From positions 1 to 10,681 of the forward strand of contig JAGOBQ010000099.1 of assembly GCA_017999215.1 (NCBI GenBank): a stretch of DNA of 10,681 nucleotides, given 5' to 3'. Below the pieces are notes generated by a model. It ran no database searches and was not told where the DNA came from. It was given only the letters and a program-made list of their open reading frames with translations. The first letter of the stretch is position 1, and each line of letters opens with the position of its first letter. Both the position numbers and the translations under genes were made by a program. The DNA comes from Thermoanaerobaculia bacterium. GTDB taxonomy: Bacteria > Acidobacteriota > Thermoanaerobaculia > UBA5066. Positions 6,441 through 10,681 of the stretch are shown piece by piece.

Positions 6441-7433
6441 CTAGGTGGCGTTGCTCGTGACGGCGACGAGCCCGACGGCCTTGATGCTAGCTGCGGTCGC
6501 CGGGGAGATCGTGAGGTCCCAATACGTGGGATCGGCGAGCTCGGCGTTGCTCGGGTTCGCCGTGACTCCGGCGACCTTCAGCCCGGACACGCCGAGAGCG
6601 ACGTGCGCGCTCTGGGTGATGTCGAAGCCGGGGATGCTCGGGTTCGGCGCGGCGATCTCCCGGAGCCCCTGCTGCTCGGTCATCCAGAGCGAGCCCGGCG
6701 TGAGGAGGTACGAGGTGTACGCGGCGTACGTGCCGGAGCCCGCAACCGGGCAGAGGTCCGACACGATCAGCCTCGCGTTGCCGACGTAAAGCGCCGTGGC
6801 GTACATCGGCGTGCCGGAGATCGGGAGAGCCATCGCGCGCGCTCCCATCTCGAGGACGAGGTCCTTCGCGACGGCCGAGTGACAGACGAGGGAGACGACG
6901 TCGTTCGCGCGGTCGCCCAGGATGGACGCGGCCTCGATCGTCTTCGCGAAGGTGAGAGGCACGATCGCCGTGCCGCTCGCGGCGTACGGCGCGAGGTGCG
7001 TGGAGTAGAGCGGGCCGGCCGCATCGAACGCGGCGGCGAGGATGGACAGGAACGCCGTGTCGTACTCGAGGGACCAGTACGCGGCCGTGCCCTGGACGAT
7101 TCGGTCGGTCGGGTTCTGCGCGAGCAGTCCGCCTTCCGCAGCGCCGGCACCGTCAACGACGCGGCGGAACCGCGCGCGCCTGATGACCGGGCCGACGTCG
7201 GCGTGCGCGCCGATGATCGCGGGCGAGAGCGCGGTGCCGGTGATGACCGTGCCGACCGCGGCGTCCTCGGCCGAGTAGCGGCGCTTGTAGAAGTTGCCGC
7301 CGGTCCCGGTCCCGTCATCGGGCTCGATGACCGCAGCGCCGGACGAGAAGAAAGCGGACTTCGCGGTCGTGAGCCGCGAGACCATGTCCCTGATCGGGAC
7401 GGGAACCTCGAGGGTGGAGAAGTCGAAACTCAT
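6441..7433 (-). CDS. Phage major capsid (coat) protein
   Basis: A 330-residue protein with the pattern of HK97-fold coat proteins of the group annotated as major capsid protein or phage coat protein. Visible points: an opening helix (VPVPIRDMVSRLT), SAFFSSGAAV at 26-35, GGNFYKRRYS at 45-54, DRIVQGTAAYWSLEYDTAFL at 110-129 followed by LAAAF, the lid-like LTFAKTIEAASILGDRANDV at 160-179, VCHSAVAKDL at 183-192, and VGNARLIVSDLCP at 217-229. AAYTSYLLTPGSLWMTEQQG (237-256) and a C-terminal IKAVGLVAVTSN complete it. There is no N-terminal protease-cleaved delta/scaffold segment, so a separate scaffold would be needed. ATG 7433 has GAGGA (7444-7440) 6 bases upstream. It is the last gene of the replication operon, followed by a terminator. 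No other virion gene is adjacent, which is unusual. Confidence 0.83.
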   Translation of the reverse strand: MSFDFSTLEVPVPIRDMVSRLTTAKSAFFSSGAAVIEPDDGTGTGGNFYKRRYSAEDAAVGTVITGTALSPAIIGAHADVGPVIRRARFRRVVDGAGAAEGGLLAQNPTDRIVQGTAAYWSLEYDTAFLSILAAAFDAAGPLYSTHLAPYAASGTAIVPLTFAKTIEAASILGDRANDVVSLVCHSAVAKDLVLEMGARAMALPISGTPMYATALYVGNARLIVSDLCPVAGSGTYAAYTSYLLTPGSLWMTEQQGLREIAAPNPSIPGFDITQSAHVALGVSGLKVAGVTANPSNAELADPTYWDLTISPATAASIKAVGLVAVTSNAT

Positions 7434-7442
7434 AGGGTGTCC

Positions 7443-7664
7443 TCAGGCGGCGTCAGAGCCGCCGGGTTCGTCAGGTTGAGGATCGGGGTTGAGGTCGGGG
7501 CGCGTTCGGTGCGCGCGCGGGGCGCTCTGCGCCTCGCCCCGCGGTCCCCACAAGGGACCGCCTCGACGCGCGAAGCTTCGGACGACGCGCGTCGGTTGCC
7601 GCCGGGCTGCGGCGAATGCGATGGATGGCGGGTAGAAGTAGGTCGTCCGGTTGCGGGTGCTCAA
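7443..7664 (-). CDS. Possible small arginine-rich protein upstream of the capsid gene
   Basis: A 73-codon frame starts at TTG 7664, overlapping the stop of the 90-residue gene as TTGA, with GGGGAG (7678-7673) 8 bases upstream. It ends 9 bases before the capsid start; its own stop overlaps the capsid ribosome site. The product begins with RNRTTYFYPPSIAFAAARRQ, is strongly basic in the middle (RRQPTRVVRSFARR), then turns Pro/Asp-rich (RPDLNPDPQPDEPGG). No family is recognised. Against it: two hairpins lie within the frame (7521-7561), and arginine-rich frames are common by chance in such DNA. It could equally be an untranslated leader of the capsid gene. If real, its place suggests a capsid helper, but that is guesswork. 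Confidence 0.35.
   Translation of the reverse strand: MSTRNRTTYFYPPSIAFAAARRQPTRVVRSFARRGGPLWGPRGEAQSAPRAHRTRPDLNPDPQPDEPGGSDAA
7521..7561 (-). promoter_or_regulatory. Two tandem hairpins in the capsid gene leader
   Basis: In the transcript the first hairpin is GCGGTCCC-TTGTG-GGGACCGC (7561-7541), a perfect 8-bp stem with a 5-base loop. Seven bases later comes GGCGC-AGA-GCGCC (7533-7521), which competes with an alternative GGGGCG/CGCCCC pairing. No T tract follows, so neither is a standard terminator. They lie about 90-130 bases before the capsid start. They could control capsid expression by RNA structure or processing, or act as a DNA-level site. Confidence 0.4.
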
Positions 7665-7933
7665 TGCTGCGTCTCCCCGGCCTCGAGGACCGACGCGGCG
7701 AACCGCTGCGCAGCGGCGAGCATTTCGGAGTAGTCCTTCGCGTCGGGCCGCGGGAGCCCGTTCGCCACGGAGTAGGCCCAAAGCTCCTCGAACGTCGGCG
7801 CGACCGCAGCCGTCAGGAGCCCGCACGCTGCGAGCGCGGCATGGTCGGGCGGGTCGAGCCGCTTGACCGCGGCGAATGCCGTGCCGGCCGCGGCGAGGAG
7901 CTGGAGCTGGGTCTCGGTCGTCATGGTCTTCAT
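7661..7933 (-). CDS. Small protein of unknown function (90 residues)
   Basis: No family recognised. The product has no Lys-rich or membrane segment. It looks helical and alanine-rich at the start (QLQLLAAAGTAFAAVKRLD), with a central segment FEELWAYSVANGLPRPDAKD and a helical end (YSEMLAAAQRFAASVLEAGE). ATG 7933 follows directly on the TAG of the preceding small ORF and has AAGGGG (7945-7940) 6 bases upstream; an in-frame ATG at codon 4 is an alternative. Base composition by codon position looks coding, and the reading is free of arginine runs, unlike the shadow frames. It is one link in a chain of coupled small genes between the primase and the capsid gene, so it may be a virion, scaffold-like or replication accessory protein. 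That is inference from position only. Confidence 0.65.
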   Translation of the reverse strand: MKTMTTETQLQLLAAAGTAFAAVKRLDPPDHAALAACGLLTAAVAPTFEELWAYSVANGLPRPDAKDYSEMLAAAQRFAASVLEAGETQH

Positions 7934-8068
7934 CTAGTTCCCCTTCGCCGGGCGAACCGGCGTGTCGTTCGGAAAGAAGTTCCCCGCCCCGTCCCCAGAA
8001 GGAGCGCAGGCTGGCCAGCCGCCGGATCGTCCGGTGCGCGAGGACGGGGCAGGGAACAGGTTGTTCAA
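7934..8068 (-). CDS. Tiny coupled ORF (44 residues)
   Basis: A TTG start at 8068 has GGAGG (8079-8075) exactly 6 bases upstream and overlaps the stop of the 21-codon ORF as TTGA. The stop TAG (7936-7934) touches the ATG of the 90-residue gene. The product begins LNNLFPAPSSRTGRSGG and ends AGNFFPNDTPVRPAKGN: Gly/Pro/Ser/Asn-rich, probably unstructured, with two aromatic NLFP/NFFP motifs that resemble each other. No family recognised. The good ribosome site and exact junctions on both sides are the case for it; the short length and rare start codon are the case against. Confidence 0.45.
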   Translation of the reverse strand: MNNLFPAPSSRTGRSGGWPACAPSGDGAGNFFPNDTPVRPAKGN

Positions 8069-8130
8069 CGGGCGCCTCCGGCCAGGAGGAGCGTCAGGAC
8101 GGCGACGAGGACGCGGAGGGCGAGCCTCAT
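8065..8130 (-). CDS. Tiny hydrophobic coupled ORF (21 residues)
   Basis: ATG 8130 overlaps the stop of the primase-helicase as ATGA (8127-8130). The frame encodes a positively charged start (MRLALR) and one hydrophobic run (VLVAVLTLLLAGG), then stops at 8067-8065. This looks like a signal peptide or a single membrane helix. It could be a real micropeptide, a leader whose translation carries ribosomes to the next start, or the first part of a longer protein if the ribosome shifts into the following frame (44-residue ORF). There is no strong ribosome site of its own. Confidence 0.4.
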   Translation of the reverse strand: MRLALRVLVAVLTLLLAGGAR

Positions 8131-10610
8131 GCCGCCCCGGGGGCGTCCTGACTGACGCCGAAGATGTGGCCCGGATTCGCGTCCAAGGCGTCCATGGCGT
8201 CCAGTCGCCGGGGGGGCTTGGACGCGTTGGACGCGTTGGACGCCGTTCCGGGGTACATGGGCGACGTCAGGGAGATGGTGACGATCCGGCCGCGATCGAC
8301 GGTCGGGGCCCGGCCGGTCGTCACGCTGACCCCCGCGTCGGCGAGGGTGCTCCTCAGGACGTTCAGCCGCCGGGAGAGGCCGTCGGCACGCTTCGGCCAG
8401 CCGTCGGTCTTGGCCTCGTCGCCGGCCCGGTCGCGGAGGAGCTTGAACAGGTCGGACGGGGTGCCGGAGAAGCCGCCCCGCTGGGCCAGCTCCCGGACGG
8501 CGCGGGCGATGGGGTCGGCCTCGAGGACCTCCTCGGTCTGACGCCCGACGTTCCGGCGGTATGCCGCCAGGAAGGCGTCAGGGGTCGCACCGAGACTCTC
8601 GGCTACGGCGAGGCCCCAAAGGGTCCAGTCGGCCATCCGCTCCAGCTCGTACCCCTCGGTGACGACGCACGGATGGCGCCGCATAGCACCGGAGAGGGCC
8701 GTCAGGAGCCCGCCGAACAGGGCCGGCGCCGCAGCGTCGAATGACCGCCAGAGGGCCGATTCGGTTACCCGCTCGTCTCGCCGGACGCGCTCGAGCCCGA
8801 CCCCTAGGAACCGGTCGAGGAGGTCGGGCGCGAGCGTCGGGGGATTGATCCCGGTGATGATGATCGCCCTGCGGAAGTCATAGACGACCTCGTCGGAGTC
8901 GCTGTAAAGCTCGCGCTTCGTGAAGCCGCCCCCGGTCACGGCCTGACACATCAGCTCGGCCTGACGCGCGGAGATGTGGGTCAGGTTGTCGAAGAAGGGG
9001 ACGGCGTTCGTCTCGAAGGCGAGGGCCAGCTCGTCGTCCTTGTTCGAGAGGTGATTCGTGCCGGCGGCGCTCGGGTCGGTCAGGCGCCGGAGCATCTTCG
9101 CCGTCGTCGTCTTCGCGCTGCCCTGCGGACCGTGAAGCTCCAGAATCGGACGGGGGATGTGCCCCAGCGGCGCGAGGGCCGTCCACGTCAGGAGTAGCAG
9201 TCCGTCCTCCGCGCTCTGGACGTTGACGTGGTCGAGGAGGTCGGAGAGGTCCCCGCCGTCGGTCGGGATCGGGAGCGCCGCTTGACGCTTGAACGAGCGG
9301 AACAGGATCGGCGGCGCCTCGATCGTCCAGCCGTCGGCCGTCACCTTCGCCGCCCGACGCTGGGCGTCGGCGAGGTCGATCCAGAGCGCGCCGTCGACCT
9401 GGGCGAAGCGGTTGTGCAGATGGTGCTGCGGCCCGTCGAAAAGGGCTTTCGCCGCGAGGACACTCCTCGCCGTGGCGATGGCCTCGCCGTTCGCAGCCTT
9501 TCCGGTCTCGCTGTAGTAGCGGCCGGACAGAAAGGTGGCGAAGGTGCCGGACTTCACCGGGACGATGCGGCGGGCGCCGTCAGGGCCGACGGCCGCGTGA
9601 GGCGTCTCGCGCTCGTCGTGGAAGAGGACGCTGTTCCTCTCGCCGATCCTGACGAGGACCTGGGCGGCGGGCTCCTTCCGGCCCTTCTCGTCGTCCTCGT
9701 CGTCACCGTCCTCGTCGTCCTGGGGCCGTCCGTCGGCCTGTTCGTTCGGGTCGGGCGTGACCTCCTTCATGGCCCAGGAGACGAGGTCGTCGGCCTCCTT
9801 CTCGGACTTCCCGGCCCGGACGAGGAACTCGGTCACGATGCCTCGGATGTCGTCTTCGGCGAGCCCGCGCTTCCGGGCGTGCGCGGCCGTCGTCTTCGCC
9901 GAAGCGTGCCGGTCGCCTTCCGCCCAGGACCTCTCCGCGGCCTTCGTCCGGACGATGCCGACGAGCTTCTCCCTGCGGACGGAGGCCCCGCGACCTCGGG
10001 GGCGAGGCGGCGGCGGCGCGACGGGGTGAGCGGCGAGGACCTCCTCGATGGTGTAGGTCCGGAACGAGCCCGGCTGAAACTTGACGAGGAACGGCTCGGC
10101 CTTCCGGTGAAAGAAGCCGGGGAGACGCATCACCTGAGGGAGGCCGACGATGCTCCCGTCGGTCCCGTAGAACGCGGCGAGCTGCTGCTGCGCCGGCTTG
10201 AACGCGTCAAGCGCCGCGCCGAGGGCGAGCCTCCAGTAGTTGTGAGGGCCGGCCTTGGACTCGACGGAGAACGAGGGCGAGAGCGCGGGAGGCTTCCGCG
10301 CGTTCTTGTCGTCGTCCGTGAAGACGGCCCGGAGCGCGACGACGTTACCGGCCCTGCGACCGCGGCCGTCCCCGGCGTTGATCATCATGAAGATGCCGGC
10401 GCCGCGGTTGTTCAGGTCGACGAGCGCGCGGGTGTGCTGCCTCAGCGTGCCGTGAAGGACGCGCGCGAGCGGGTCGTCCCAGTCGGCCGGGCAGGGGTCG
10501 GGCTTGCGATCGGTGAAGGTCTGAAACGTGACCTCCGCGTCAGCGGAGCCGGCCACGGCGGCGATGAACGCGCGGGCGTCGTCGAGGTCGATCGCGTAGC
10601 CCGCCGTCAT
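8127..10610 (-). CDS. RepB-type primase fused to AAA+/SF3-like helicase (replication initiator)
   Basis: An 827-residue replication protein. Residues about 1-200 are an archaeal-eukaryotic-type primase domain like RepB/MobA primases: LNNRGAGIFMMINAGDGRGR at 66-85, the catalytic acid motif VFTDDD at 96-101 (D99, D101), GPHNYWRL with H123, and VMRLPGFFHRK at 160-170. A linker follows, with an acidic run at 298-308 (DDEDGDDEDDE). The motor domain has Walker A GPQGSAKT at 494-501, Walker B-like VPFFDN at 537-542, sensor IIITGIN at 583-589, and DLLDRF with R600 as a likely arginine finger. The C-terminus (about 690-788) probably holds a winged-helix-like region. Residues 790-811 are repeats encoded by the inverted iteron array. 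ATG 10610 overlaps the upstream stop as ATGA. It probably initiates replication of the excised element by melting, unwinding and priming. Confidence 0.9.
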   Translation of the reverse strand: MTAGYAIDLDDARAFIAAVAGSADAEVTFQTFTDRKPDPCPADWDDPLARVLHGTLRQHTRALVDLNNRGAGIFMMINAGDGRGRRAGNVVALRAVFTDDDKNARKPPALSPSFSVESKAGPHNYWRLALGAALDAFKPAQQQLAAFYGTDGSIVGLPQVMRLPGFFHRKAEPFLVKFQPGSFRTYTIEEVLAAHPVAPPPPRPRGRGASVRREKLVGIVRTKAAERSWAEGDRHASAKTTAAHARKRGLAEDDIRGIVTEFLVRAGKSEKEADDLVSWAMKEVTPDPNEQADGRPQDDEDGDDEDDEKGRKEPAAQVLVRIGERNSVLFHDERETPHAAVGPDGARRIVPVKSGTFATFLSGRYYSETGKAANGEAIATARSVLAAKALFDGPQHHLHNRFAQVDGALWIDLADAQRRAAKVTADGWTIEAPPILFRSFKRQAALPIPTDGGDLSDLLDHVNVQSAEDGLLLLTWTALAPLGHIPRPILELHGPQGSAKTTTAKMLRRLTDPSAAGTNHLSNKDDELALAFETNAVPFFDNLTHISARQAELMCQAVTGGGFTKRELYSDSDEVVYDFRRAIIITGINPPTLAPDLLDRFLGVGLERVRRDERVTESALWRSFDAAAPALFGGLLTALSGAMRRHPCVVTEGYELERMADWTLWGLAVAESLGATPDAFLAAYRRNVGRQTEEVLEADPIARAVRELAQRGGFSGTPSDLFKLLRDRAGDEAKTDGWPKRADGLSRRLNVLRSTLADAGVSVTTGRAPTVDRGRIVTISLTSPMYPGTASNASNASKPPRRLDAMDALDANPGHIFGVSQDAPGAA
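8179..8243. repeat. Inverted array of six 7-bp iterons, candidate replication origin
   Basis: On the plus strand GCGTCCA occurs at 8179, 8188 and 8197 (9-bp period). After a 15-bp spacer containing seven consecutive G (8210-8216), TGGACGC occurs at 8219, 8228 and 8237, again every 9 bp. The two arms are reverse complements over 27 positions with three mismatches, centred on 8211. The array lies inside the last 40 codons of the primase-helicase gene and encodes ASNASNASK (790-798) and LDAMDALDA (803-811). Known: phage and satellite initiators often bind iterons inside or beside their own gene (the lambda O gene contains its origin; SaPI origins flank rep). Inference: this is the binding site of the element's initiator and its origin. 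No A+T-rich stretch is adjacent. Confidence 0.8.
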
Positions 10611-10681
10611 GCCGCCCCCCGAGTCGCCCAGCGGCCGAGCCGGCCGACGGCCAGATCCCGGTCGACGAGGACGGGTCTGGG
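10607..10681 (-). CDS. C-terminal end of an upstream gene (truncated by window edge)
   Basis: The last 24 codons of a frame entering from the right edge, ending PRPVLVDRDLAVGRLGRW then ATRGAA. Its TGA overlaps the primase ATG as ATGA (10607-10610), the same junction type as at 8127-8130. The LVDRDL string recalls the last strand and helix of small excisionase/MerR-like HTH proteins, which end in a similar VDRxxL motif, but 24 residues are too few to decide. Confidence 0.5.
   Translation of the reverse strand, partial: PRPVLVDRDLAVGRLGRWATRGAA

Larger units (their letters stand above)
4310..10681. mobile_element. Integrated phage-like element (prophage, satellite or capsid-encoding island), one end visible
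   Basis: The region holds a complete tyrosine integrase at its left border, a small DNA-binding protein, a phage major capsid protein, several tiny coupled ORFs, and a RepB-type primase fused to a helicase. All point the same way and are compact. The left boundary must be close to 4269-4310, because a chromosomal glycosyltransferase starts there and the integrase usually sits next to an attachment site. No tRNA gene or obvious att core can be recognised, and the right end is beyond 10681. Terminase, portal, protease and tail genes are not present in the visible part. The class of element therefore stays open. Confidence 0.8.

Noticed and set aside
6923..6929. A single extra TGGACGC inside the capsid gene.
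   Set aside because: One 7-bp match is expected by chance at this base composition, with no neighbours at 9-bp spacing.
6603..7733. A 376-codon plus-strand open frame opposite the capsid gene.
   Set aside because: Charged low-complexity shadow of the capsid reading frame, no domain.
9677..9722. A tandem GTC/CTC repeat resembling a microsatellite or DNA-level repeat.
   Set aside because: It simply encodes the acidic Asp/Glu linker of the primase-helicase (residues 298-308) and has no inverted partner or iteron spacing.

Overview
The window looks like chromosomal DNA of a very high-G+C bacterium. CTC, CGG, GAG, GCG and GAC codons dominate, GTG and TTG starts are used, and long antisense shadow ORFs are everywhere. 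Acidobacteriota (Thermoanaerobaculia-like) or Myxococcota would fit this style, but nothing here fixes the phylum. Every gene I accept is on the minus strand, so the biological order runs from high to low coordinates.

Positions 1-4268 are a tightly packed surface-polysaccharide operon. It has three GT2-type glycosyltransferases (4268-3345, 3348-2389, 2388-1357), one GT4/DUF1972 glycosyltransferase (1360-227), and the N-terminus of a membrane protein that resembles the initiating polyprenyl-phosphate sugar-phosphate transferase (233-1, cut by the window). The genes overlap by 4-7 bases or abut. The likely product is a repeat-unit exopolysaccharide, capsule or O-antigen.

Positions 4310-10681 are one side of an integrated phage-like element. 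Read in transcription order, it contains: the last codons of an upstream gene (10681-10607); a large RepB-type primase fused to an AAA+/SF3-like helicase (10610-8127); a run of tiny coupled ORFs (8130-8065, 8068-7934, 7933-7661, 7664-7443); a major capsid protein (7433-6441) and a strong terminator; then a separate unit with a Cys/His zinc-type helix-turn-helix protein (6210-5746), a fragment resembling the HTH part of ParB-like proteins (5786-5349), and a complete tyrosine integrase (5464-4310) abutting the polysaccharide operon. No terminase, portal, protease or tail gene is visible, although the element continues past the right edge.

The most unusual structure is inside the 3' end of the primase-helicase gene (8179-8243). 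Three 9-bp-spaced copies of GCGTCCA are followed, after 15 bp, by three 9-bp-spaced copies of its reverse complement, making a near-perfect inverted array. It encodes two different amino-acid repeats (ASN/K triplets and LDA/MDA triplets). This suggests a coding-embedded iteron origin for the element. A lone capsid gene in a replication operon, with integrase and a small regulator, suggests a capsid-encoding satellite, a compact or reduced prophage, or a phage whose remaining morphogenesis genes lie to the right.
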